From Phoronis australis (lineage: Eukaryota; Phoronida; Phoronidae), in assembly GCA_002633005.1 (NCBI GenBank), contig NMRA01000304.1, positions 467,077-531,076 of the forward strand: DNA of 64,000 nt. Direction: 5' to 3'. The position numbers were made by a program, and so were the translations under genes. How positions within the stretch are numbered: position 1 is the first letter of the stretch; each line of letters opens with the position of its first letter. A model generated the notes under the pieces. It ran no database searches and had not been told where the DNA came from. It saw nothing but the letters and a program-made list of their open reading frames with translations. Shown in pieces: positions 49,313 through 60,010 of this stretch.

Positions 49313-50927
49313 AGGGTACCAATTTCAACTGCTGCCACTAGAGACTGCCAACTATTAGAATTTAGAATTTGGAAACACGGTTTTTGTTAGAGGCTTTACT
49401 TTACAAGCCCATGGGTGCTTTTAGTTTCCAGAGATTACTTAAAAATTCAACGTTCCTGAATATAAAGCCGTGGGCTTTTTCGAAAATAAGACCATATCGT
49501 TTAAAGGGTATAAGGCAAGCCATTTTTCTTATTTTCTACCAATCAACACTGACCATAAACGTACATGGTTTTGGACTTGGCAGCCGGAGGGGTTACATGA
49601 CGTATTTTTTGCCTGAATATAGTGGTAGGAAAATTTGCCCCCCCCCCCCNCCCCCCCCCCCATCGCCGCCGATTTTCCGAAGAATCCCCGTTTTGCATGT
49701 CTTTCCTTATATGTATGTAGTCAAGTGGGTGTTGGTTGCAAAATCTAACGGAGGTCCAGTAATTATCCATCGACATATTCAATCACATTTTTTTCTCCAT
49801 AACAAATGACTTCAATCGGTTATAAACCATGTCTTTGTGTCTAAAACAACATTCTTCATATGCACATACGCTTTCAAAACGACATCGTTATCTTTTTGTC
49901 ATATGTCAGAAGTGAAATTGGTTACAATAAGTCATCTAAACAAATCCAATGTCACCTTTTCAGTATCTTGAAATTTCGGTTTCAGGGGTGAAACGTTCAC
50001 GCCGCGACCTGAAACGTATTATATTATTGAGCCTGATGCAAAGGTCCTATAGTTACAGTGTTCAGTATTGCTCACGCAAATTTCATTTTTACTGTCGCTC
50101 CTTTTTTCAACCGAGGTTCTGATTCTTTTATATTAGACCCCTTTAGATGTCGTTATGTGTAAACTTAAAAGTCAGTGTCCGTATGCTTTTATCGACATTC
50201 ATTTTAGATAGTTACGGATAACCTTTCGATCTGCCTTCCCTTATTGGCTACACACCTTGAAAGTCCCGGATGGCATCATCTGTCGTCATCAATTCTAATT
50301 GTACTCGGCTCATTATCAATCTCAAACGATTTCTGAGCATATTGATAATAAAAATCATTAAAAATCACAAAAGAAAACATTTTTCTGTTTTTATTTGCGA
50401 TTAGGGTATAAACGTGAGCACGTTAGCCACCCGGACTATATGTGATACCTCTTCTCCGTAAAGTTTTTATGGCAAAGTCATGTTACATACAAACAACACA
50501 CATCGCGATCACTGAAGCTATCAGCGCTCGTTATATGTGGTGTTGTCAAGCTATTAAAGTTTTAAGTGGGTATTATTCTCTTTTAATTTTCCTTATGGTA
50601 ATGAAGTAAAGTAGCCGGTCATTTAGTAAACACCACCCTCATTGCTTAGTGTCAAGCTTATAAACGGTTCTAGCCAATGAAAAGCAAGGTCACATGCAAA
50701 GAGCACCTTCTTATGTGTCTGCTTCCAAGGAAGCCAATAGATTATATTAGCTGCCCATGAGACTAAACGACACTGATCTATTCTGGCTCATGACCTTGAG
50801 TAACTTATCAACACAGGCTGACCCTCCCAATAAAGACACAGACTGGTCCCCTCTCAACAATAATTCAATTTTAAACTTTTAACTTTATGTCAATACCCAC
50901 TGTGTTATAACAGCAATACATATAGAA

Positions 50928-52523
50928 GAGCAACGCAGAGCGTCGAAATGCGCCCACGAATGCATGGCAAATGGTGTGCTTTTAGGGTTATTTATTTGTA
51001 TCATAAAAATGGCCACTAGATGGCGCAAAAACGTACAATCCATCCAAAAACGGGAACATGCCATATTTCATAAACATCCGCTGCCAAGGAACTTCGAAGA
51101 AACAAAAGAAAACAGAACAAAATGAAATTGCCACTTGTGGACACAGAATCCGTTCCATCCGCCTGAAAGTCGTCGTCTGTTATCTTCATATAAATTCACT
51201 TTCTAAATTTAATAAAGATCCTGCAGTGGGTTTAGGAGATACAGCTATGGGTGCAAAACAAAACAAAACTACCACTAGGAGGCGCCACAGTAGTCAGTCG
51301 CCATCATCAAACGTCCTCTTCACACTGGAAACATATACGCCAATTTTCAAAACCATCCCTAGAATGATTTGGTTGATCGAGGGGTGGACGCCAAAACAAG
51401 ATGGTAAACGTAAAAAACTAAAATTGCCACTAGGGGGCACACCAGTAATTAGATCTGTCTGAAAGTCGTCGTCGTCCATTGTCAACATCATATAAATACA
51501 CTTGCTAAATTAAATAAAGATCGTGCAAACGTTTAATAGATACAGCCATGAGCGCAAAAAAAAGAAAGCTGCCACTAGGAGGCACCACAGTAGTCGAACT
51601 CAGAAAATCGTCGTCAGCCGGCCACTTCATAGTAAAAACAAACGTGCAAATTTTCGCAATTATCCTGAAAGCAGTTTGGTTGATAGACGAGTAGACGCCA
51701 AAAAACACTCGAAAACAGAAAAATGGCCACTAGGTGGCGCAAACTAGGTCGAATCCATTTGAAAACGGATAGATAGTGTCACCTCGTTAACAGGATGCCT
51801 GTATGCCAAATTTTATGAAAATACGTTGAGGACCTTTGAACATACAGAGGTAAACGTAAAAAATAAAATTGCCACTAGGTGGCACACCAGTGGTCAGGTC
51901 CGTCTGAAAGTCGTCGTCCTCCGTTGTTAACATCACATAAATACACTTACTAAATTTAGTAAAGATTCTGCGAACGGTTTAGGAGATACAGCCATAGGCG
52001 CAAAAACAAACTGCCACTAGGAGGCGCCAGAGTAGTCGAAGTCGTCGAAAAATCATCGTCAGCCGTCCACTCCATAGTAAGAACATTCATGCCAATTTTC
52101 ACAATCATGCTTTGAGCGGTTTGGCTGATAGAGGGGTGGACGCAAAAAAACAGACTCGAAAACAGTAAAAATGGCCACTAGGTGGCGCAAACTACGTCAA
52201 ATCTATCTGAAAACGGAAGGATAGCATCATCTCACTAATAGGTGCCTATATACCAAAATTTATGAAAATCCGTTCAGAACTTTTGAAGATACAGAGGTAA
52301 ACGTAGAAAACTAAAATTGCCGCTCGGGGGGCACACCGGTAGTCGGATCCGTCCCAAAGTTTGCTCATGCAGTCTCATCCACGAAAGGAACACAAACGTC
52401 AAGGCGTTTTGGAGATAGATCAGCGGACGCCAGACGGACGGACGCCGGACGCCGGACGAACGGACGGACGGACGGAGATGACGGCATAATGCCTCCACAT
52501 AGAAATATGTGGGCACATAATGA
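50928..52523 (+). repeat. CCACTAG-family element, longest copy, ~150-bp CTCF-like motif array
   Basis: Starts AGAGCAACGCAGAGCG, has TGCGCCCAC at 50949 and the mirror GTGGGCACATAA at 52509. Motif starts: 51013 CCACTAGATGGCGC, 51131 decayed, 51272 CCACTAGGAGGCGC, 51427 CCACTAGGGGGCAC, 51572 CCACTAGGAGGCAC, 51727 CCACTAGGTGGCGC, 51872 CCACTAGGTGGCAC, 52014 CCACTAGGAGGCGC, 52175 CCACTAGGTGGCGC, 52320 decayed. Gaps are mostly 142-161 bp, all on one strand. Three unit types can be told apart by flanking text (AAAATGG-, AAAATTG- and AAACTAC/CTG-leading). A GGACGG-rich stretch and hairpin form the 3' end. Confidence 0.9.
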
Positions 52524-53398
52524 TTCGCAGGACAATAGTAAGTATTGTCAGACTAAAACCTAACGCCCCTCGGGTGATAATTCTCCAAAATCCACTCGGG
52601 CTCTAGATAACGGGAGATAACGACTCCGCCATGTAATAATCTATATTTGTACATTTTTTGTAAAAAATTTAAAAAAAATTGCTGATATTACTACAAGCTA
52701 AGCAGCATATGCAATAAATCAAAAGTAAATTTACGCCAGAAATTCCGTTGAAGAATAAAACTTCGAAATAATGCACGTTTTGCGCTAAAAACTAATCCAA
52801 AAAGAATTTATGCTCCTTTCTACAAAAAAAAACTGCTTTGCATAAATGCATGTAATAAATATTCATATCCGCTGTCAGGGCAACCCTTTATTGGATTTTG
52901 TAAAATGACGCTTTGTGTGCTCCGGGGGTGGAGAATCCGCGTCAACCAGAGGGGGGACAGCGTGAATAGTGTGTATGGAGCAAAGGCACGACGTGTATTT
53001 AAAATGCATACTTGATGTTTCTAAAATGTTCAGACTACAGGTGTGAGTAAACGACTTGCTTTGTTGCGTTTTTTGCAAGAAACACTTGTTAGTATTCTCT
53101 ACTATACATTCTTAGCTTGATTGTGTGCAACCCTCTTACGGTGATGTGGGAAGAAACTGTGCTAAGTGTTCCCCCAGCCACTTACACTAAACCAAAACGC
53201 CGTGAGTTATCATATAAAAATATTTTTATATAACAACGATCGTTTTAATTACATAAACAAGGAACGTGTGCTGAATCATACATGACAATGAACAGCTCAG
53301 CATAAATCTAACAATACTTAAACTTCAAAAACAGCCAGAACAAAAAACATTTAAGTTAATTATGGTACAGTCCGTTTCTATCAAATACAGACGACTCT

Positions 53399-54181
53399 TC
53401 ATTCGTCATTCTCAGTCACTTCTACGTTCTTTTCGTTCTTTTCCTCTTCTTCATTGACATTTACTTCAACGGGCATCACTTTGGGGACTTTCACTTCTAA
53501 CATACCGTCTTTAGTAAATTTCGAAGAAATCCGCTCAACGTCCACATCTGACGGCAAACGAATCCGCTGAAATGTTTCCCTGTAACCGTGCTCGTCGTCT
53601 TCTTTGGCGTGAATTTCCACAGCCTTGGCTCTAACTTTCACGTCTATATCGTCAGTAGAAAATGTCGGCAGCGGCACTTTTAAAACTTTGTCCGTTCCCT
53701 CGTCGATAAATGACTGAACATCGGTTTTAAAATGTTCACTTTCCCGGGGTCCTTTTCCCGCTACTTGTTTCAAAGGTGCGTATATGGTTAGCGTGCCGTC
53801 TTTCTCTGCGTACGATGTTTTCACATTTTGGTCGTCAACGTCGTTGGGCAGTTGAATTTTTCTTTTAAACTCTCGACGATCCATGTTGTCCTCGTCTCCC
53901 TCTTCATGAGTAGCGCTGACAATCACAGAACCAGCTTGTGTTTTCACAAGGATTTCTTCAGGCGAATAGCCGGGCATAAACAACCTCTGGGACCAAGACT
54001 TACGTCGAGCGGGCTTTCTCGAGAGCTTAGAGACACTGTCGGTGATCCAGGGCAACCAGAAATCTTCAATGTAGTCAAAAAAGCCCTCGCCGGATTCTTC
54101 AGTCATTGGGAAGAGAAACTTCGTCCTCTTCACTTGTGGCTCACAGAGAAATGGTCGTCGTTGTGCTAAAACTAGCGTCAT
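53399..54181 (-). CDS. Small heat-shock protein with two alpha-crystallin domains, minus-strand copy
   Basis: Intronless, 260 residues. ATP-independent holdase chaperone family. The N-terminal region (about 1-65) starts MTLVLAQRRPFLCEP and is rich in aromatic and basic residues. Domain 1 (about 66-140) has LFMPGYSPEEILVKT, DRREFKRKIQLPNDVD and DGTLTIYAP. Domain 2 (about 155-240) has VPLPTFSTDDIDVKVR, YRETFQRIRLPSDVDVE and DGMLEVKVPK. The PKVMPVEV after it resembles the C-terminal I-x-I motif. The acidic tail is EEEEKNEK-like. Two tandem domains in one chain are unusual, known for example in flatworm p40-type proteins. Start chosen as the ATG conserved with the plus-strand partner. Confidence 0.95.
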   Translation of the reverse strand: MTLVLAQRRPFLCEPQVKRTKFLFPMTEESGEGFFDYIEDFWLPWITDSVSKLSRKPARRKSWSQRLFMPGYSPEEILVKTQAGSVIVSATHEEGDEDNMDRREFKRKIQLPNDVDDQNVKTSYAEKDGTLTIYAPLKQVAGKGPRESEHFKTDVQSFIDEGTDKVLKVPLPTFSTDDIDVKVRAKAVEIHAKEDDEHGYRETFQRIRLPSDVDVERISSKFTKDGMLEVKVPKVMPVEVNVNEEEEKNEKNVEVTENDE

Positions 54182-54300
54182 CCTGTTTTCCCTTCCGATC
54201 GATGTTTCAAGTAACAGCTGAAAACCGAGGTTTAAATGTTCTTAATATCAACTTCGTCTCACCTTTGCGACGATTCTGCATGTTTCACTCAGATTCTGTG

Positions 54301-54306
54301 CTTATA
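54301..54306 (-). promoter_or_regulatory. TATA box, minus-strand sHSP
   Basis: CATATAAGC on the minus strand, 120 bp before the ATG at 54181. Mirrors the plus-side box at 54583. Confidence 0.7.
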
Positions 54307-54337
54307 TGGGGATCGGCAAGCGATCTAGAAACTGGTC

Positions 54338-54350
54338 GAATGTTCGCGAA
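54338..54350. promoter_or_regulatory. Heat-shock element
   Basis: GAATGTTCGCGAA: three perfect alternating GAA/TTC units with 2-bp spacing, the consensus for a heat-shock factor trimer. About 30 bp upstream of the minus-strand TATA box. Confidence 0.88.
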
Positions 54351-54377
54351 CGCCGGCCTTACCCAACCCTGTAATGT

Positions 54378-54385
54378 TCTGGAAA
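54378..54385. promoter_or_regulatory. Heat-shock half-element pair in the mirrored block
   Basis: TTCTGGAA, two units, followed by AACACAGAAGGGAA. Its inverted counterpart is at 54503-54523. Confidence 0.6.
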
Positions 54386-54510
54386 ACACAGAAGGGAATC
54401 CCACTGTCACGTGGCAGTGTAAAGACCAATGAGATAAGACGTCAACAGAGGGCAGCATTTTCGATGACCTGTCTGACATAATGACGTAGTGCGGAATTCC
54501 CTTCCGTGTT

Positions 54511-54523
54511 TTCCAGAACATTC
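54511..54523. promoter_or_regulatory. Heat-shock element
   Basis: TTCCAGAACATTC: three perfect alternating units. About 60 bp upstream of the plus-strand TATA box. Confidence 0.88.
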
Positions 54524-54545
54524 GGGAGCTCGGTAGAAAGTTTGC

Positions 54546-54568
54546 GAATATTCGACCGGTTTCTGGAA
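54546..54568. promoter_or_regulatory. Heat-shock element pair
   Basis: GAATATTC (54546) and TTCTGGAA (54561), two two-unit elements separated by a short gap, 15 bp before the plus-strand TATA box. Position mirrors the element at 54338. Confidence 0.75.
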
Positions 54569-54582
54569 CTGTTACCGATTAC

Positions 54583-54590
54583 TATATAAG
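54583..54590 (+). promoter_or_regulatory. TATA box, plus-strand sHSP
   Basis: TATATAAG, 135 bp before the ATG at 54725. Transcription would be expected to start near 54613. Confidence 0.75.
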
Positions 54591-54724
54591 CATAGTGTCT
54601 GTGTGAAGCATGTAGTATCGCGACAAGCAAGTGTCGACGTTTATAGTGTCACGAAACGAAACAATTTTTCAGTACCACTTTCACTAGACGGCAGTGTACA
54701 CTCGACTTGAAAGCGGAACAAAGA

Positions 54725-55498
54725 ATGACACTCATTTTACAACGACAACCATTTTTTTGTGGGACACTTGTGAAGAGGCCTAAGTTTCTCTTCCAGACGA
54801 CTAAAGAATTCGACGAGAGTTGTTTTGAAGGCTCAGTGGAATTGCTGTGGCCTTGGATCAATGACTGTGACTCTAGACTCGCGAGAAAGAACGCCCGCAG
54901 TAACTCGTGGTCTTGGAGTTTGTTTATGCCCGGCTATTCGCCTGAGGAAATCCATGTGAAAACACAAGATGGTTCTGTGATTGTCAGCGCAACGCACGAG
55001 GAAGATGATGGGGTCAACATGGATCGCAGAGAATTTAAAAGAACAATTCGCCTACCTGACGATGTCGACTCACAAAGTGTGAAAACTTCTTACGCAGACA
55101 AAAATGGCACGTTAACTATACACGCACCTGTGAAACGCGTAGAAAACCAACTCGGGGAAAACGGACATTTTGCACATTTGCAGTCATTTATCGATGAAGG
55201 AAATGACAAGGTCTTAAAAATGACGCTGCCGGGATTCTCTCCTGGTGATATTGACGTGAAAGTTAAAGACAGTATGCTGGAAATTCACGCAAAGCAAGGC
55301 GACGACCATGGTTACAGGGAAACATTTAATCGGATTCGTCTGCCGTCAGATGTCGACGTTGAGCGGATTTCTTCGAAATGTACTAAAGACGGTGTGCTGA
55401 AGGTGAAAGCCCCCAAAGTGATACCCGTTGAACTGCAAATTAATAGTGAGGAGAAAAAGAACGAATACAATACTGAGGAGACTTCAAATGACGACTGA
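54725..55498 (+). CDS. Small heat-shock protein with two alpha-crystallin domains, plus-strand copy
   Basis: Intronless, 257 residues from the ATG at 54725; the longer frame opens with a non-ATG codon and MTLILQRQPF aligns with the partner's MTLVLAQRRPF. Domain 1 (about 60-135) has LFMPGYSPEEIHVKTQD, DRREFKRTIRLPDDVD and NGTLTIHAP. Domain 2 (about 148-235) has MTLPGFSPGDIDVKVK, YRETFNRIRLPSDVDVE and DGVLKVKAPK. PKVIPVEL supplies an I-x-I-like motif, and the tail is short and acidic. Expected role: holdase chaperone forming oligomers, probably cytosolic since no signal peptide is seen. Divergent partner at 53399-54181. Confidence 0.95.
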   Translation: MTLILQRQPFFCGTLVKRPKFLFQTTKEFDESCFEGSVELLWPWINDCDSRLARKNARSNSWSWSLFMPGYSPEEIHVKTQDGSVIVSATHEEDDGVNMDRREFKRTIRLPDDVDSQSVKTSYADKNGTLTIHAPVKRVENQLGENGHFAHLQSFIDEGNDKVLKMTLPGFSPGDIDVKVKDSMLEIHAKQGDDHGYRETFNRIRLPSDVDVERISSKCTKDGVLKVKAPKVIPVELQINSEEKKNEYNTEETSNDD

Positions 55499-57182
55499 CT
55501 GCCTCTGGCCGTTAACATCAATACCAAAATTTATCATTATCATTATTATTACGGTATTATTATTATTACGTCTTCTTGAGTCACTGATGGTTTCGATGTT
55601 CTTGTCGATAACAGAGATAAAATCCTATCAAGCGACAGTTAAAGGTCTCATTCGATTTTTGGTTTTATCCAGCTAAACAAGGACAATGCGTCTTTAATAT
55701 TTACAATGTCTGTGTAGTAAGAAACACTGAGTGTTCTGTTTTTGGTTCGGTGGTATAATTCCAAAAATTAGGTCGGCTTTTGAAATTTTTCAGATTTGTC
55801 ACACACCCAGAGTTAACGTTGTCAGATTTATTCAACGAGATGAGTTTCCACCCGCGGAAGAGTTTCTTTGCAACGAACTCTAGGGAGGAACGGCGATTGG
55901 GCTGGTCCCGTTTTGGCTCCCCTCCTCCTTCGTGGTTACGCCAGTGCTACGTAGGCATTTGTATAGATTATATGATGACGGTTGTGCCATATGCCGCGTC
56001 AACTGCATGTTTTGGTGTTAGATTCATGCTAAACCTGTTTACTTAAACGCACCTATTTGTTCATAAAGTATAACCAATGAATTAAAATGTAAATGTTTTC
56101 ACTCATGGTGTTGTACCTTTAGTATTTGGTCACTTGGCTGCTTCATCACGAGGCTTCATCACTCTTTCCCGCATGCCGGGCGAGACTTGCATAAAACCCG
56201 GGGTGAGTTCCATAGACGCAAGAACCCCGCGAAAGAAGCAAGTATGATTACGTGCTTCGTTTGTAAATACATGGCGATGTCTAGCGAAGTCTCGAATTTT
56301 TGCGAGTTTCTTACGTATGCTGGGAACACACACCCGATCGGTCATCGAATGGGCTATTGTGTAACACATTTGGGCGCGTGATGCTGATATAGAATTAATT
56401 TCAACCTCGTGAAAACGTGACTCCAACGGTAGCAAATCAAGTTTGAGATGACCTTGGGTCACTTTTCACTGTGTCTAAATTTAACTTTCACCGTGTCTAA
56501 ATTTAACGGTGAATAATTTTCATTATAGCCCCCCTCCCCTCCTCTCTCGTGCACGATCAACGAAAAACAAGAATACCGTTTTGGGGGCTGCGCGGACGTT
56601 TTCCCATCGAAAACTAAACTGAGGTTGTTCTCCCCAATGATATGATAGATCCTCCAGTGTTCAACCCGTAGAAAATGAACTTGCCACTGATGAAAACTTG
56701 TCAGCTAGTTCAAAGTGTGCCTATATATGGGGGATGAGTAATTTTTCAACGGTTTTGTATGTTAGATCAACTATTTAATCAAAATATTGCAACACGTTTT
56801 TAGTTTCCCCTCGTTATCGTTGTTGTTCGGGCGATGTCTTTCTTGAGGTACGTTCTTTTCCGGTCGTCATCTTCCTTGGCTTAGGTCTCGTTCACGTCGT
56901 CGTCATCGGCGTTTGTCGCGTCACAGTCTTAAGACGGCGGTGTCTGTGGAAGGGTGGCGCTAGCAAGGAACCCATGGGGAAGACCGAAGCAAACGTTGGA
57001 GGAGATACGTTTTGACAGGGGGAGGACGGGCGGCAACGTTGTCTCGCATAGTTCCGCAGTGGCGTTGTCCCACGTGTTACATGTACGTCGAATTATAGTT
57101 TTTGCATTCCTCATATCGCTTTCAGTTATCCAGTGAAGGAAAAGTCCCTGATTATGCATACATTAAATTAGCCGTCACATGT

Positions 57183-57290
57183 CAGGGGCGGATCCAGGAT
57201 TTTTAGTTAGGGGACGGGCCGCGGCTGAGTATTATCCAGAATTTTGCCCGTCAGACATTCACACCCCCAAACTGCCACTTTCTTATGATA
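57183..57290 (-). mobile_element. hAT-like MITE, truncated copy 4
   Basis: Begins CAGGGGCGGATCCAGGATTT, the best-preserved terminus of the family, then ATTTTGCCCGTCAGACATTC, the complement of the shared internal block. The other end is not recognisable. Confidence 0.75.
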
Positions 57291-57299
57291 GGAGCACTT

Positions 57300-57880
57300 A
57301 GAATGCACCCTATAGTATGTACGGAAATGGATGTCTGTATCATCCGGGAACCTTACATGGGGGCCAAAATTTGAGCTACTGAGTTAAATAACGACCAAAG
57401 CAGATTTAAAATGAGCAATCGTGCCACACTGAGCATCTATGACAGACAAACTGCACTCTAGAAATTTCCCGTCAGAAACAAAAAATGATCCCCCAAAACT
57501 GAGGTAGATCAAACAGTCGATGTACAACAAAAAATAATTCCGTATGATATAGTACACAGCCCTGGTCACAATGGTCTATGGATAGACAACATGCACTCTG
57601 GGTTGGATCTACCAGAAAATCACCTCCGGAATTCTCTTACTCAAGGTATGGACCAAAATTGATTTAAAATTAACTATCATGCCACACTGAGTACCAATTA
57701 ACCCATGAGACAAAAATTACAAACTAGAAAGAGCCCAGATGAGACGAAAAATGGCCTTCAATAATTGAGTTTTTTCAACGTTCGAGGCAAGTACACAAAA
57801 ACATGACTCAGTATACATGCCTTGGCCACTAGCCTTTGCCAAAAGTATGCTGGGTTGGGTCCATTCGAGATCCCAAAAAC
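57300..57880 (+). repeat. Tandem repeat of about 250 bp
   Basis: TGCCACACTGAG recurs at about 57423 and 57671, each preceded by a GATTTAAAAT-type word and followed by an ATGAGACA/ATGACAGACA-type word. TGGGTTGGATCTACC (57599) and TGGGTTGGGTCCATTC (57851) also recur. Degenerate, non-coding. Confidence 0.6.
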
Positions 57881-59519
57881 TACTTAATGCTTGTGAAATT
57901 TACAGCTAAATTAGACAAACGACACAGCGCAGATAAGGCTGGTTGACAGGCCTAGAAGACGTCAAATGCTTTGTTCAGCAATGGCAACCCTGTCTTGGGT
58001 CAATAGATGGCGTTATAAGTCTGAACGACAAATGCTTCAGACATTTCGGTTTCGTACGATGTATCGATGCAACAAAAAAAGAAGACAGTGTGCCTGATAA
58101 GATACAAAATGTTTTAGTTTATTTTTAGTTCCCAAAGTATATTACATAAACCACTTGGCAATTGGGATATCGTTTAATTACTTAGTTGATTTCACGGAAA
58201 GGGGGATTGCCGTTGCTGAAGCTTTTTCTGGGACAATGTTATCACTCGCAGCGGAGAAGGGGTGTCGTTTCGCCCTCTCAAGCAAAAGTGAGCGCATCGA
58301 CCAATTAATGGCGTAAAAATCCAATACTAACGACCAGGAGAAAACACGCAATGTTTTCAAATTAGGCTGTGTTGTGAAACGAAGTTTAATCGACATAAAA
58401 TCAATAGCACACGCGTTTATATGTCGCAATCAATATACTAGCATAAGCCAGTTGAGTCGTATGTTGTTCACTTGCACGTGTCAGGCTTGTATGTCATCTA
58501 TGATGTGTCGTGGTTTTGTTAGCATTGACACCACAACATTCTTGCTCAGAATTCAAACGTACTGATCTCCACTAAAAGGTCTGAGTACACATCTTCAAAA
58601 TCTAGAGGTTCTTCTAGTTGACTTCATTGTAAGCATGTTATTTCAACTGATAATTTTTGATGGATTGTGACAGTAACATGACACTCCTGCTCAATGGCAA
58701 CTCATTACCTGCAGAAGGAAATGTCAGCCTGCAGAAAAACTGTACGACGGAACTTTCCCTTTAAGATTGCTGTCTTTCATTTCTTATAATGACTATTTTA
58801 GGGAAAGCAGCTAGTTCAACTTTTCTTCACAGCTTACGAAACAAAAACTTTCGAGATTGTCATGAAATAGCTCGCTGATACTGAACAAGGGAAATTGTTT
58901 CATTTAAGGTTCGCGCACCAGCAAACCAGCCTCCCATTCAGTAACGCAAGGACCTCGCTAAAAAGCAAGACTTCGAGAGATTACGCGAGACATTGCAGTT
59001 TATTTTGAATGAGAACACGCGATTTTGATTAGATTTTAGTTAAGTCCCAAAGTAAGCCCTAGCGTTACGAACGCGCCAGTATTCGTTGATCAGGACACGG
59101 TGCTATATATGGCTCGATAAGTAGCCCTGGTGCGCGTCCCTTAAACACAAGAACCCATGGGCGGCGGACCATAGGGGGCTGGGGGGNGGGGGCTATCATC
59201 AGTGCTACGCCGGACATGGTCTGTAGGCGGTGCACCACAGGGGGGAGCTGAGGGGCTTTAGCTCCCCCCACTTTTCAATGCTGCGCCGCCCATGGAACCT
59301 CGAGGAACACACAAGATCTCACAAGATTCATGGACGGTTTTCGAGAAATAATGTCATTATCACAGAGAGAAGCATGTGATCACAAAAGTGCCGGTGTACA
59401 GAATGAAGTTTCTGTGGTCGTGTGTAGCCTTCATGTGAAACAATTTTTCATTTTGTTCAGTTTTCGACAGAAAGAAACTAGGGGACAAATCTAGTGATGC
59501 TTGTGCTCTGCCAAACAAA

Positions 59520-60010
59520 GCCCAGTGAAAACTGTACGTGCTGTACGTGACCTTGGAATCCTGCTTATCTCAAGATTAAGCGGAAGTTAGTGTTGCTCGG
59601 CGAACTTGCAATACGCGAGGCAACTTCATAAGTTCACTCAAATAATCACATTCATGTTCATAAAAATGTACACTGCTCTAAATCAAGTTACGTTAGAATA
59701 AAAAATGTCAATTTTAAGCAACCTTATCAACTACGAGCGACCAGTTTCACCAAATAATAATCGATTTAGCCATTCAGCTATTCCTCCGGTTCAGCGACAC
59801 AAGTTAGGGTAAAGGAGAAAATGGTTGATCACGAGGCCAATAATTACAAAAAGTCTTTCCACCTAACAAAAATTTCACCTTCTTGCCTTAAAGAATATTC
59901 ATTTCCAAGTTCACGCATACATGATCTTGAGATTAAGCAGGATTCCTAGTTCACGCACAGCATACGTGCTGTGCGTAGGCTTCGCGAGATTACCGCATTC
60001 TGTGGTTAAG
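59520..60010. repeat. Inverted repeat
   Basis: GTGACCTTGGAATCCTGCTT (59547) is mirrored by AAGCAGGATTCCTAGTTCAC (59934), with adjoining palindromic GTACGTGCTGTACG/ATACGTGCTGTGCG words. Confidence 0.6.

Larger units (their letters stand above)
46215..50927. other. Intergenic region with repeats, no clear gene
   Basis: Contains the reverse copy of the intronic repeat (46862-47745), an 82-bp tandem repeat (48040-48300), a C-rich tract with an N (49640-49660) and a possible first exon near 49265. Otherwise no supported feature. Confidence 0.6.
54182..54724. promoter_or_regulatory. Bidirectional heat-shock promoter, inverted duplication
   Basis: 543 bp between divergent start codons. Each half carries a TATA box with matching downstream text (TATAAGCA, then GTGTGAA or GAGTGAAA, then CATG). 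Each half also has perfect alternating GAA/TTC heat-shock elements and a shared TTCTGGAAAACAC-type block in mirror orientation (54378 and complement at 54503). The centre near 54430 holds CACGTG (54410) and a CCAAT box (54426). Induction by heat-shock factor is inferred from these sites. Confidence 0.85.

Noticed and set aside
49369-49809. 146-codon ORF through a C-rich tract with an N
   Set aside because: It spans a poly-C run of uncertain length, so the frame is not reliable, and the peptide is unrecognised.
54707-54724. N-terminal extension of the plus-strand sHSP
   Set aside because: The frame at 54707 opens with TTG. The ATG at 54725 aligns with the start of the divergent paralogue.
56130-56462. 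110-codon minus-strand ORF
   Set aside because: No recognisable domain, no splice or promoter context, and composition like chance ORFs nearby. Left unannotated.
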